Shown here: positions 1 to 8,456 of the stretch, in pieces
Layout: the number at the start of each line of letters is the position of its first letter
Numbering within the stretch: the first letter of the stretch is position 1
The notes under the pieces: generated by a model
The model's input: the letters and a program-made list of their open reading frames with translations, nothing else
What the model was told of the DNA's origin: nothing
Database searches by the model: none
Source of the DNA: Bugulina stolonifera
Lineage: Eukaryota > Bryozoa > Gymnolaemata > Cheilostomatida > Bugulidae
Direction: 5' to 3'
Assembly (NCBI GenBank): GCA_935421135.1
Contig: OW285191.1
Location: 7,759,504-7,823,503, forward strand
DNA length: 64,000 nt
Translations under genes and position numbers: made by a program

Positions 1-279
1 ATTCCATACTATTGGTATTCCCCATTGTTGTAACATCTTACCCACATCAGGATAAATAGAAGGGGGGAGTACATAGGAGTCGAAATACTCTATTTCTTTT
101 CCATTTGAAAAAACAGAGATCCAATGCTCGCCACTTTTCTCACTTGCTTGAGTGTTGAAAACAAAAGATCCAGATGGGGAGAAGGAGTCTAAGAAGTGAT
201 CCCTTGGCATAACCCCTCTGAAGGAGGTTGATGAGATTTTGTCATCAGATAGAATATTCGAGATTGAGAATGTATCCAT
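1..279 (-). CDS. Adenain-like cysteine protease, N-terminal part (cut by window edge)
   Basis: A 93-codon frame starts at the ATG at 277-279 and stays open to base 1. In Polintons and adenoviruses this enzyme, of the adenain/Ulp1 fold, matures capsid proteins. The visible part has the family's N-terminal half: a segment with FNTQASEKSGEHWISVF around residues 41-57, where the His of HW (residue 52) fits the catalytic histidine, followed by EYFDSY at about 64-69, where the Asp fits the second catalytic residue. The catalytic cysteine would lie beyond the window. Its start is only 5 bases after the stop of the capsid gene, in the same direction, so they are probably co-expressed. The call rests on motif and context together. 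Confidence 0.8.
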   Translation of the reverse strand, partial: MDTFSISNILSDDKISSTSFRGVMPRDHFLDSFSPSGSFVFNTQASEKSGEHWISVFSNGKEIEYFDSYVLPPSIYPDVGKMLQQWGIPIVWN

Positions 280-284
280 TCTTT

Positions 285-1631
285 TTACATCATCCCGACT
301 ACCATAGATACTTCGTGATTTGCATTCAAGTAGATAATGTCATCTTTTTCTTCGTATACAAACCGTCCAAGTGTATTTTGAGTTTGATTAGCAAATGCTA
401 GATTAATAGATAGACTCCCATTTGATAACAGGTGAAAGTTGTCATCACACAAATCTCCTGAAATGTCAAAGGCGTAGAGAGCAGCGCAGGACTTGTATTT
501 GCTAGGGGAGATCTCATTCCCTGTGTCAGCATCCGATGTATTTGTGACAGTGAACAAATTCATGAATTCACGAGCAAACTTTCCACTTGCAAAGTTTGGT
601 TCATATCTTCGGGTCACTGGTGTTACATCAATTAGTAGTTCTAATGAACTTAGGTTGTTATGTCCGAATTTGAAGGGATTTTGCTTATACGTTCCACTCT
701 TTGCAGTATGGTTGACTAGTACAACAAAGACTCTGTTTGGCTTCTGTCTCGCTTGATCAAAGTTTACTCTCACTGACTGGTGTCCAGCAGGGATGACATA
801 GAAATGAGTTTTTGTTCGGTCAATTGGTAGTTTTATAGACTCTTGTTGCACAACCCAAACATCCATTTGTGCTTTTTGTAATGCTGGATTGGCTTGTACA
901 CGTCGAATCCACAATTCTGCCTTAGTTATAGAAATCTTCGCCCCTCCTGCAGGGTTGTCTGTCTCTGCTAAGAGGGCCATTTGTGGAATAGTACGTTGTA
1001 GAGTAAGGCGAGAGCGAACTCCTGGTGGAATAAGTCTTCCTTGAGAAAACATACTCAACCTAGGTCTCCCATAAAAACTCATCTCTTTACTTGCGGCTAT
1101 AAGATTCTTTCTTTTTTCAATCACTTCGGGAGGAATACCATCATAGTCTTCTCCAGTTCCTTCATCCTCCATCCACCCACTCCCAACTTTCATATATGTG
1201 CTCTTAGCATCTTTACCATAGTTTAGGAGATTCTCGACATAAGCTCTATGTCCATAGTTTGGTTCATACTCAACATCTTGCCCAGCCAGTTGAACAGTAG
1301 CAGAAGAAAAGAGACTGTGCATAAAATTGTCCCCTGGAACAACCTTTAGTTGTTCTTCCGCAGGTAGTACGCTTCCATCAGCCTTGCTCACCTTTACCGT
1401 GGTGTGTAAGTAAGACCTTGATAGATCTGTGTAGAGTTCGTCTGCGGGCGGGATGTTAAATTCAATAGTGCCATCAGGGGAGTCCGTAACAGGAGCCAAA
1501 GGTACCCACTCACCTCTGAGCACGCTAGTATGAGTTGGCGGAGTCGCAAATAAGTCAAAACTGGAGTCAACCGTGTCTGGAGAGTCTTCAGAAACCTTGG
1601 AGAGAGAGATGGCTCGATGTGTGACGGACAT
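285..1631 (-). CDS. Major capsid protein (double jelly-roll hexon type)
   Basis: A 448-residue protein of the size usual for Polinton major capsid proteins. It builds the icosahedral shell as trimers of double jelly-rolls (family knowledge). The N-terminal third has the pattern of these proteins: a short leader, then a stretch with SVLRGEWVPLAP, IEFNIPPADELYTDLSRSYL near residues 50-75, and a VPGDNFMHSLFSSATVQLAG core near 98-118. Such proteins are often annotated in animal genomes as homologues of nematode F54H12.2. The frame is intact, with no stop or frameshift. It lies between the pX/pVI-like gene upstream and the protease downstream, the usual morphogenesis order. A TATA-like sequence lies about 90 bases before the ATG. 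Confidence 0.85.
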   Translation of the reverse strand: MSVTHRAISLSKVSEDSPDTVDSSFDLFATPPTHTSVLRGEWVPLAPVTDSPDGTIEFNIPPADELYTDLSRSYLHTTVKVSKADGSVLPAEEQLKVVPGDNFMHSLFSSATVQLAGQDVEYEPNYGHRAYVENLLNYGKDAKSTYMKVGSGWMEDEGTGEDYDGIPPEVIEKRKNLIAASKEMSFYGRPRLSMFSQGRLIPPGVRSRLTLQRTIPQMALLAETDNPAGGAKISITKAELWIRRVQANPALQKAQMDVWVVQQESIKLPIDRTKTHFYVIPAGHQSVRVNFDQARQKPNRVFVVLVNHTAKSGTYKQNPFKFGHNNLSSLELLIDVTPVTRRYEPNFASGKFAREFMNLFTVTNTSDADTGNEISPSKYKSCAALYAFDISGDLCDDNFHLLSNGSLSINLAFANQTQNTLGRFVYEEKDDIIYLNANHEVSMVVGMM

Positions 1632-1716
1632 GTTCGATAGTGTGAGAGTTGTTCCATCTAGTACTTGCTCCTACAAACGTTTGTCTAAGAGTGGGGAGTG
1701 GTGAGTCTAGGTGTGG

Positions 1717-1726
1717 ATTATATATT
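1717..1726 (-). promoter_or_regulatory. TATA-like box before the major capsid gene
   Basis: On the minus strand the sequence reads ATATATAAT, within a 105-base gap between the small protein gene (stop at 1,737) and the capsid ATG at 1,631. It could serve a separate late transcript. The evidence is sequence pattern and position only. Confidence 0.35.
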
Positions 1727-1736
1727 TATCTTTCAT

Positions 1737-2147
1737 TTAGTCAAAAACTGTTTTTCTTCCTTTACGTTTTTTCTTTGTAGACTTTTGACTAATTCGTGCA
1801 CGTTTGGCAGGTGGTTCACGTAGTTCGTCTTCTACATCACCTAGAAGATATCCACCAGCTTCACGAAAACGTTTTGCTGCAGAAGATTTGAAGTTCTCTC
1901 CCTTGATTACATCTCCCAGAACTAAAGCTCTAGTAGTCAATAGCTTTTTCCCAATAGTTTTGGCACCATTCTTTAGCATGGGAAGGACCCCTCGGGCCAG
2001 TCCAGAAAAGAGTGAGCCGATCCCATTACCCGTCATAATAGGTTTTCCCCTGTACACACTCATTCCCTCTCCCACCTGGTTTGCATAATAGTCTTCATAC
2101 ATCTCACCTGACTCATCAGGAAAATATGGAACTATGCGAGGGGCCAT
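1737..2147 (-). CDS. Small basic pX/pVI-like virion protein
   Basis: A 136-residue basic protein with a glycine-rich amphipathic middle, residues about 41-71, containing GIGSLFSGLARGVLPMLK. It ends in a strongly basic tail rich in lysine and arginine. That layout resembles the small core or membrane-active proteins of adenoviruses (pX and pVI), and counterparts sit between the capsid genes in Polintons and adintoviruses. The likely role is DNA condensation or membrane interaction in the particle, but this is inferred from composition and gene order. The start ATG is 18 bases after the stop of the penton-like gene. No break is seen. Confidence 0.6.
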   Translation of the reverse strand: MAPRIVPYFPDESGEMYEDYYANQVGEGMSVYRGKPIMTGNGIGSLFSGLARGVLPMLKNGAKTIGKKLLTTRALVLGDVIKGENFKSSAAKRFREAGGYLLGDVEDELREPPAKRARISQKSTKKKRKGRKTVFD

Positions 2148-2165
2148 GTTATTTCTCTGTCTGTA

Positions 2166-2897
2166 CTATTTCTCACCACGCGGTCTGAAACGAACCGTCA
2201 GCACAACCTTTCCACTGCGAAATGAGACCCTTTCTCCATCATCACGTCTTATATCTACCTCGATGAGGTCTGTGCTTGTATTAGACACTGGAGAGTATTG
2301 AAAATTCGAAAACTCAAAGAAAACGGTGCTATTTCTTTCACTCTCTGTTATAGGAACTGTGCGAAGTAGGGGGACTAGACTATCTCCAACATGTCTTGGT
2401 GAGACTACGGAGGAGTAGACATAGAGGGATGTGAAACCAGGGTTTTGACTCCTGTTGATTTCCGCAGCATATTCTACATCAGGCTTGAATCCCAACACCC
2501 ACGCAACATCACGTGACATCATGACAGAGTGTTCCTGTTCTCTCAACATGAGAAAAGTTTCATTCCGTAGACTATCATAGTAAAAGCTCACTACTTTTTC
2601 TAAGTCGTAGTTTATTAGTATTCTATTGATCTCACTCAAAAGTTCACCCATGGAAGCATACCTTCCACTCCTGATTTCACATTTTCGTTTGACTCCATCT
2701 TTTGTATTCATAACCACTACATAGCCATCTTCTACATTTCTCCAGGATGCAGGGTACTGAATGTCAAGTAACCCAACCTCCCACTGTGATGAGTGAAGCT
2801 TCAATATCTTGGCTAGCTTCGTAATGAAGTGAGCATTGGTGTTTGTGTCACTCCCACCGATGCGTACATTTGAGGTAAGTGTGACATTGAAGGCCAT
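2166..2897 (-). CDS. Minor capsid protein (penton-like, single jelly-roll)
   Basis: The frame extends upstream to 2,927 (253 residues), but the ATG at 2,897 starts a segment (MAFNVTLTSNVRIGG) that looks like the real N-terminus and gives 243 residues. The hallmark is near residue 40: SSQWEVGLLDIQYPASWRNV. Polinton minor capsid proteins carry this kind of W-E-V-x-L-x-D/E-I-x-Y-P-x-x-W motif. They form pentamers at capsid vertices (family knowledge). The C-terminal part, with LIEVDIRRDDGERV and a final strand, fits a beta-rich shell protein. It is followed by the pX/pVI-like gene. The frame is intact. Confidence 0.8.
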   Translation of the reverse strand: MAFNVTLTSNVRIGGSDTNTNAHFITKLAKILKLHSSQWEVGLLDIQYPASWRNVEDGYVVVMNTKDGVKRKCEIRSGRYASMGELLSEINRILINYDLEKVVSFYYDSLRNETFLMLREQEHSVMMSRDVAWVLGFKPDVEYAAEINRSQNPGFTSLYVYSSVVSPRHVGDSLVPLLRTVPITESERNSTVFFEFSNFQYSPVSNTSTDLIEVDIRRDDGERVSFRSGKVVLTVRFRPRGEK

Positions 2898-2951
2898 CTT
2901 TGAGAGTGAGCAAAACTGAACTAACATATCGAATTTATACTACCTTTGATT

Positions 2952-4022
2952 TTACACAAACTGACTAGAATCTATCCAACTATTAAATGAAGAGGGATAA
3001 CCACTCCATTTCACGAAACTCTCTTCTTTTCCTCTCCTTCTCCGTTTACGTATGACTTTCTCAACTCTAAAGATTTCAGGTAGGTTAACATGTTGCAATT
3101 CTTGTGCATAGAATGTTCCATCTACTCCTTCTTTGTTTAGGTCTTCCAGTGTGTAGACAGGAGGTGAGGTATGTGCCTTGACTTCTTTTATGGTGAATAT
3201 CTCGGTTGACCAGTTTGGTGTGAACCCTCGCTCAAAGCTACTACGAGCCATCGAAATCCGAACATGATCACCTGGTGAATATTTTACTCTTGTTTTTTTT
3301 AACCATCGTTTAGGTGAGAACTCATTTAACCGAACCCAAACCTCTTCTTGATTATCGTAATCAACCTCAATATGCTTCATTCCAATTGACCTATTAAAAC
3401 TGTTGTTATATCCTTGGACTATGTCTCCTACATCTTCTAAGTAGCGTCCATCTCCTCTATAAGTGAGTAGACGATGAATTTTACCTCTCAGTGTTCTATT
3501 AAAGCGTTCAACAAGAGCAGCCTTGATGATCTCATTCTCAGAGGTGAAATGGCTAACTCCATACTTCTTTAGCACTTCGCTCACCCTTCTGTTTAGGAAC
3601 TCCTTACCTTTATCAGTTTGTATTTGTCTAAAGCTTTCATTTTCGAATAGAGAGATGAGTGCATTGGACACTTCCAGACCAGACTTGGAATGAAGAGGAA
3701 AGACCCACGCTTTCCGTGAGAAGGCATCTATGCAGGTGAGCAAAAATGTTACTCCATCATTTGAGTCCTTGTGCGCACGCACATCCACGAGATCTGCCTG
3801 GGGTTATTCACCAATCCCACTCACAAACGTTTTTCTCCTTGTAAACTTCATTCTAATCGGGCGATGAAGAGTGTATGCGTCTTGACTTCTCAACCACTTC
3901 TCAACATCATTCTCATTAATACCAGGAGGAGAAGCTAAAACTAACTTTCTCTTTCCTCCAAAAGATGGAGGTTGAGGAGGGGAGAAGTAAATATCGCGTA
4001 GACCTTCATCTATATCATCCAT
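2952..4022 (-). pseudogene. Polinton integrase (rve fold with chromodomain), split by an in-frame stop
   Basis: The gene is one reading frame interrupted by a TAA at 3,804-3,806. The upstream piece (4,022-3,807, 72 residues) is the N-terminal region, with SFGGKRKLVLA and VEKWLRSQDAYTLHRP. The downstream piece, open from 3,803 to 2,952, carries the retroviral-type core. The first catalytic Asp is in ADLVD, the second in IQTDKGKEF, and the Glu in ALVERFNRT. At the C-terminus is a chromodomain, with FRVEKVIRKRRRRGKEE and FVKWSGYPSSFNSW, as in Maverick integrases. The enzyme normally inserts the element DNA. A GTG at 3,786-3,788 opens the track of the second piece but lies downstream of the first catalytic Asp, so it would not rescue activity. 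A sequencing error cannot be excluded. Confidence 0.85.
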
Positions 4023-4597
4023 CTTTCGTTTTTACTATCGCTTGCAAGAGGGGTTTTAGGAAGCTTTCGACTAGACCTAGTTTTGATAGGACTTCTATTA
4101 TCACCCTTCCTACTCCAACGTGCGCCAGCTTCTGACCTCTCTGGTTTTGTTTCTCTCCTATATGGGTGTGGTAGTGGTGACCTTGAACCACTTCGCCTCT
4201 TTTCATCATCTCTTTTTTTCTCTCGCCCTCGCTCTTGTGCTTCTTCTTCTCTTTGTCTCCATGTATGCATTTCATTAAACCTAGTGTTAATTCCCTCTAA
4301 TGTATTATACATCTCCTGCTGGGGATGGCGTGATCTCTCCAACTCTTTTAGGAACTTATTCATTTTATGAGTATGTTGCTCTAGCTGAGAGTAGATGTCT
4401 GTATTAGAGTTTTTGAGGTTAGATATTACATCTTTTCTGCTTTTTTCTGCCAAGAGTAGATCCCCATTTGTAGAGAGTGAGGGTAGATGCTCTCCTTCTT
4501 TTTTGTTGTTTCTACTATTCATTGATTCATATGTATGTTTATCCATAAGAAGATACTTTTTAGAAAACTTGAGACTCATTTCCCCTTTGTCCACCAC
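4010..4597 (-). CDS. Unknown charged Polinton protein
   Basis: A 195-residue, highly charged protein that I do not recognise. Residues about 60-130 are rich in Glu, Lys and Gln and look helical or coiled-coil. The C-terminal third is rich in Arg, Ser and Pro (RRSGSRSPLPHPYRRE and similar) and resembles nucleic-acid-binding tails. It overlaps the 139-residue gene upstream by 38 bases and the integrase upstream piece by 13 bases, the close packing of a viral-type gene block. No conserved catalytic motif is seen. Confidence 0.5.
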   Translation of the reverse strand: MVDKGEMSLKFSKKYLLMDKHTYESMNSRNNKKEGEHLPSLSTNGDLLLAEKSRKDVISNLKNSNTDIYSQLEQHTHKMNKFLKELERSRHPQQEMYNTLEGINTRFNEMHTWRQREEEAQERGREKKRDDEKRRSGSRSPLPHPYRRETKPERSEAGARWSRKGDNRSPIKTRSSRKLPKTPLASDSKNERWMI

Positions 4598-4979
4598 CTA
4601 ATCCACCAAGCACACCTCCGAGTAAACTTGCCAATGGCTTGAAAAGAAGACCTAAAAATCCGCCACGTTGTAGGATTAACTTTTTCTGCCTCACACTAGT
4701 ACGAGAGTTGGTGAGATCCTCAATGGCCCTTCTATGTCGACGTAGAGAGTTCAACTGAGCGGTAGTCAGATAAACATTACCTAATAATACATTTCTAGCA
4801 CACTCAACAAGAGCGAGTATAAGGTCTTTGTTAGCCTCAGCAATGGTTGAATCTCTGATGGTTGCAGATGCTTTTGTCAGTGCATATATACTCAAGGCAT
4901 TCCTCCTCAACCTTGGAGAATACTTGGGCAAATTAATGTATCTCATGCTTGATGATGTATGTGCTCTCTCCGAATCCAA
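4560..4979 (-). CDS. Small Polinton protein with hydrophobic glycine-rich tail
   Basis: A 139-residue protein. The middle has a regular helical look (LTTAQLNSLRRHRRAIEDL), followed by KKLILQRGGFLGLLFKPL and a Gly/Leu-rich tail (residues about 105-132). Proteins with a basic LRRHR-like helix followed by QxGGFL occur widely in Polintons as uncharacterised genes (family memory, not verified here). The hydrophobic tail suggests membrane or capsid-interior contact. Function is unknown. Its ATG is 33 bases after the ATPase stop, and its end overlaps the next gene. Confidence 0.6.
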   Translation of the reverse strand: MDSERAHTSSSMRYINLPKYSPRLRRNALSIYALTKASATIRDSTIAEANKDLILALVECARNVLLGNVYLTTAQLNSLRRHRRAIEDLTNSRTSVRQKKLILQRGGFLGLLFKPLASLLGGVLGGLGGGQRGNESQVF

Positions 4980-5011
4980 GACAGTTTATGGAGAGAGTAG
5001 AGATGTGAATG

Positions 5012-5671
5012 CTACTTATATTCCAGGGTATTCGGGATATATACAGTCATGGGAGAGTGCTCAGAAGCAAAATTACCGATCAGTCTAGCCCACTCCGGGG
5101 TTTCCTGGCGAAGATTCAAGAATAGAAAAGAGTGTGGCTTACGTGTAGCATCACTAAAAGCTTCTTGAACAGCTCTTGTACTCTGAGGAAAAGCCTGCTT
5201 TGCAAGATTGGTAACAGACATTCCGTCTCTGGGGTTCTTGAACAAGAAAAAGTACTGCGAGTTTATTGACACTGTTCTATTATCTTTCGGGAAAAGGTTC
5301 TGTAGTAAGAAAAAGACGCTTATGTTCAGGTGGTGACTGAACTTTGTAAAGATTGCATTAGTAGTCTCTTTCCCCCCGACTTCACCCATCAAGTCTTCAA
5401 TGATGAGCCAGCGATTCTTCCCATCACGCTCTATATCCATCTCTACATCAATGAGTCCCGAATGAAACCTTACTTTATCCTTGTAATCCTCAAAGCGGCG
5501 TTGCCAAACTCCATAGCAGTAAATGATTTCAACAGGAGTGGGTGAAGCAATTTCATCAACTCTCTTAATAAGACTAAATAGTAGTTCCGTTTTTCCACTC
5601 CCTGTTGGACCACAGACTAGAGCTGTGAAGGGACTCTGCAAGCGAAGATCGATTTCTTGGTGTGGACGCAT
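5012..5671 (-). CDS. A32/FtsK-HerA-type DNA packaging ATPase
   Basis: A 219-residue P-loop ATPase, the usual length for Polinton packaging motors that pump the genome into the capsid. Walker A is GPTGSGKT at residues 21-28. Walker B is WLIIEDLM near residues 88-95, with hydrophobic residues before the acidic pair. A conserved segment, FTKFSHHLNISVFFLLQNLF, follows near 108-127, with the Gln expected of the sensor. The frame is complete. The N-terminal 98 bases overlap the upstream membrane-protein gene in another frame, suggesting translation from its own message or leaky scanning. Confidence 0.85.
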   Translation of the reverse strand: MRPHQEIDLRLQSPFTALVCGPTGSGKTELLFSLIKRVDEIASPTPVEIIYCYGVWQRRFEDYKDKVRFHSGLIDVEMDIERDGKNRWLIIEDLMGEVGGKETTNAIFTKFSHHLNISVFFLLQNLFPKDNRTVSINSQYFFLFKNPRDGMSVTNLAKQAFPQSTRAVQEAFSDATRKPHSFLFLNLRQETPEWARLIGNFASEHSPMTVYIPNTLEYK

Positions 5672-5981
5672 GCTGATCCAGTTGAGTAGCTAATAGAGTT
5701 GTGTTTGTTTTTAAAAAGTGTCCTTGCTTAAGTACTCCTTTGTCTTTGCCATTGGGTGGTTCCCTATCACTTAGATATGTGTAAACTGATGGGGATAAAG
5801 ATGAGCAAGAAAGTATAAATAGTATTATGATTATGTAGAATGTGAACTTCTTTCTTTTGTTGCTTCTCTCTCCTATTTGCTCCCTTCCCTCTTCAGCAGA
5901 GATAGCTACTACTTCATCTAAGAGACCATCAGCCACATCTTCATAATTCTCATTTCTACAAACTACCTCTTGCTTTGACAT
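5574..5981 (-). CDS. One-pass membrane protein of the Polinton
   Basis: A 135-residue protein with an acidic N-terminal region (residues 1-35), a basic cluster (NKRKK) and a hydrophobic segment FTFYIIIILFILSCSSLS at about 47-64 that should cross a membrane once. The last 30 residues or so are Ser/Asn-rich and read through the start of the ATPase gene in another frame, so the true C-terminus could be elsewhere. No family is recognised. A single-span membrane protein in this position could aid envelopment or entry, but that is a guess. Confidence 0.5.
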   Translation of the reverse strand: MSKQEVVCRNENYEDVADGLLDEVVAISAEEGREQIGERSNKRKKFTFYIIIILFILSCSSLSPSVYTYLSDREPPNGKDKGVLKQGHFLKTNTTLLATQLDQHASTPRNRSSLAESLHSSSLWSNREWKNGTTI

Positions 5982-6031
5982 CTTGCCCTTGTTTGAGAGA
6001 ACAATTGGAATCTATACACTTTTATTTTTCA

Positions 6032-7360
6032 TTACTTTCTCCTGTTGGGACCCACTGGCAGTTTAGTATCTTCCCCTTCTGCTTTTGCATCATCATCATC
6101 TAGTTTGTTAGCCAGGTGGGGAATTATGTGATCAATAATTGATACACTATCCATTTTTTCTTCTTCTTCTTCTTCTTCTTCTTCTTTTTGCAAACGCTCG
6201 ATTTCCATCATTAACCTCTCTTTTTCCATTCTTTCCTCTGTTAACTTTTTTTCTAAGAAGGCAATGCGATTTGCTCTTCTCTCTTTTCTTGCATCAATTC
6301 TCTGTTGCATCTCTAGTGCTTCTTTCCACCCCAGTGCTCCCGCCAATTCCACTTTCTTTAGTGCCAATTCTTGTTCTATCTTTCTAATCTCTTGTTCCCT
6401 TTTGTCACACATTTCAGCCTCTTCTTTAGTTTCTACATGAGTTTGCTCTTCTATCATAATCTGGTTATTCTCACCTGTAGAAGTCTCTCTCACTTCCACC
6501 CTAGCTTCTCCTGGTGAAGGGCTTCTTATCTCCTCTAACCCGTTTTTGGATGAATCTACTTCTCCAATGTCACACATTTCAGCCTCTTCTATCATAACCT
6601 GGTTAGTCTCTCCTGTAGAAGACTCTCTCACCTCTAATCTAGCATCTTCTGGTGAAGGGCTTCTTATCACCTCTAACCCATTTTTGGATGGATCTAGTTC
6701 TCCAAACAATCGCCCTGCATATAGCGTATTACCTCTACTAAGAATTAAACCAGGGATGCTTTCTTCATTGTAACTCCTCTTTGCTCGCGATTTCTCCTTC
6801 CCATCCTCAAAGCGACATCTTCTTGCCCCATCCTTTAATATGTTCAATACTCTATGATAGAGTTCATTCTTTGAGCCTTCCCCACCAGGTTCATTATCCA
6901 GATATAGTAAGAAGTGAGTGTTAAAAGTGGCCTCCGCTCCCACACCAGTTTCATCCCAGTTTCTATCTTCAATAATCTTCTCAACCTCCACTCTACACCA
7001 GGTTGACAACTCCGCATTCCTAAGAAGGAGTAAGGGAGAAGAAACGGATGCGTTTTTTGTTTCTACCATAGATGAAAATCTTGACCTAGCTCCTGTTAAG
7101 TCTTCATAACAAAGTGCCATTTTCCTCAACTTTTCCTCTCCTATCTTAAAAGGGATATTCATAGAGAGTGAAAGTGTTCTAAAATAGATGGCAAGCTCTA
7201 CCACTAAGGAATTATAAGCAAGTCTGTCAACCCAATACCACATCCATGGACTATTCGTTTCTTCGATATTACTTTTGATCATATAATCCCATACAGACTT
7301 CGGGAGGACTTCCTTTAAAAGTACATATCTCCCCGCTGCTCCTTCGGTGAGAAAAGACAT
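6032..7360 (-). CDS. Unknown 442-residue coiled-coil protein, first gene of the block
   Basis: The first gene at the right end of the Polinton and the one behind the TATA box. The N-terminal 190 residues look globular (PKSVWDYMIKS, WMWYWVDRLAYNSL) but match no family I know. Residues about 220-310 contain two copies of a roughly 40-residue unit (SKNGLEEIRSPSPGEAR type, then EEAEMCD). Residues 315-400 form a long charged coiled coil (REQEIRKIEQELALKK and on), with a run of ten Glu encoded by a (TTC)n microsatellite at about 6,157-6,186. Position and promoter suggest an accessory or early protein. The frame is intact despite the microsatellite. Confidence 0.6.
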   Translation of the reverse strand: MSFLTEGAAGRYVLLKEVLPKSVWDYMIKSNIEETNSPWMWYWVDRLAYNSLVVELAIYFRTLSLSMNIPFKIGEEKLRKMALCYEDLTGARSRFSSMVETKNASVSSPLLLLRNAELSTWCRVEVEKIIEDRNWDETGVGAEATFNTHFLLYLDNEPGGEGSKNELYHRVLNILKDGARRCRFEDGKEKSRAKRSYNEESIPGLILSRGNTLYAGRLFGELDPSKNGLEVIRSPSPEDARLEVRESSTGETNQVMIEEAEMCDIGEVDSSKNGLEEIRSPSPGEARVEVRETSTGENNQIMIEEQTHVETKEEAEMCDKREQEIRKIEQELALKKVELAGALGWKEALEMQQRIDARKERRANRIAFLEKKLTEERMEKERLMMEIERLQKEEEEEEEEEKMDSVSIIDHIIPHLANKLDDDDAKAEGEDTKLPVGPNRRK

Positions 7361-7413
7361 GTTTGCTATGACTAAGTCTTCTTTGTATTAATACTATCAT
7401 CAGACAAACTTAT

Positions 7414-7421
7414 CTTTTATA
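7414..7421 (-). promoter_or_regulatory. TATA box of the right-end Polinton gene
   Basis: The minus strand reads TATAAAAG about 54 bases before the ATG at 7,360, a typical distance for a TATA box with a short leader. It is the best promoter candidate for the first gene and perhaps for the block. Confidence 0.55.
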
Positions 7422-7439
7422 GTCCCACCCCAGTGGAAC

Positions 7440-8062
7440 TCGAGATGGGCGGCGGGCCGCGGCCTATTCGCTTGGCCCGGTGGATACGGGGCACTGGCGT
7501 CGCCTCCACGTGTACGATCGGCGCCGCACGCAACGTAGGCGGACGCGGCTTGACTGCCTCAAACGATCGGTCGTTCGGGTGAGTGGGGGTTGCGGGGGAG
7601 GGTGGGCAGGGGTGGAGGAGGGGTGGCGATGATGACGGTGATGGCGGCGGTGATGGCGGCGGTGATGGCGGCGGTGGTGGTGGCGGTGGCGGCGGCGGTG
7701 GTGAGGGTGGTGGTGGCGGCGGCGGTGGCGGCGGTGGCGGTGGCGGCGGCGGCGGCGGTGGCGGTGGTGTGGACGGGACGAGGGCGGTGGCGGGGAGGAG
7801 GGAGGAATGGGGGTGGGGGAGGGGGAGGGGAGGAGGGTGGGAAGGAGGTTGGGAAGGGGTCGTGGCCGGGTTTGGGGTCAAGTGTGCAAATGTTTTTTCG
7901 ACCAATCAGAAGGGGGGATTTTGGGGTGACCTTGGCAAGGTCGTGTGCAAAATTTTTGTGCTCTTCTGTGATTGGTTGAAATCGGAAATACCGGCTTGTA
8001 ATTGGTTGAAAACAGGGGTCAATGAGTGCGTGTCTGTATAGAAGTGCACTGACTATACTACT
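7440..8062. repeat. GC-rich (GGT/GGC)n tract, possible Polinton terminal inverted repeat
   Basis: Positions 7,440-7,870 are strikingly GC-rich in an AT-rich window and mostly GGT/GGC/GGA triplets (7,620-7,860). Glycine- or proline-rich frames on both strands are by-products of the triplets. From 7,890 to 8,010 there are three CCAAT-type words: ACCAATCAG at about 7,899, and two GATTGGTTGAAA-like copies near 7,969 and 8,000. The tract lies where the terminal inverted repeat is expected, outside the last gene. The outer limit at 8,062 (followed by CCTACA) is a proposal, because the partner repeat is outside the window. Confidence 0.4.
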
Positions 8063-8456
8063 CCTACATATCACCATCAGGTAGAATTATATGTAGGGGA
8101 AGATAAATCACCGAAGTCATTTACTACTTACATACACGTGTAGGTTTGGTAAACAGCAGAATTGTATTAGAGTACTAAACGTTTGGGGAAGTTAAACAAT
8201 ATTATTGCACCAGTAAACAAGCTGTTGAGCTGTACCACATTGTCAACACTGTTGTAATTTCTACAGAACAACTAAAGCGCTGGTGCAACTGTAATGGTCA
8301 CGAACAGCCTCCCGACTATATGAGCTTAATCATATGCACTTACATTGCATTAAACATGCTTGTACAATACTGTCTATGTAGTAGAATGTTACTTGTACAC
8401 CTTTTATAATTATGCATTACTGAGTAATTATGTCCTTTTTATACCCATGTAAACAG

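Larger units (their letters stand above)
1..8062 (-). mobile_element. Polinton/Maverick (adintovirus-like) element, right-hand part
   Basis: Ten tightly packed minus-strand genes form the virion-building and integration set known from Polintons: protease, double jelly-roll major capsid, penton-like minor capsid, packaging ATPase and a chromodomain retroviral-type integrase. Gaps are a few tens of bases, and several genes overlap. The left end lies outside the window, so the protein-primed DNA polymerase B expected of the family is not seen. The right limit is inferred. The last gene starts at 7,360, a GC-rich repeat tract follows, and a host-like exon begins at 8,457. One candidate terminus is at 8,062, where the minus strand reads AG inward, as in the family. 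The integrase is broken by a stop, so this copy is probably not mobile, although the other frames are open. Confidence 0.88.

Noticed and set aside
4015..4275. 86-codon alternative frame within the charged Polinton gene
   Set aside because: It is a shadow of the 195-residue frame, which fits the gene spacing better.
7417..8077. Proline- and glycine-rich frames on both strands
   Set aside because: They arise from GGT/GGC triplets in the GC-rich tract and have no other protein features.
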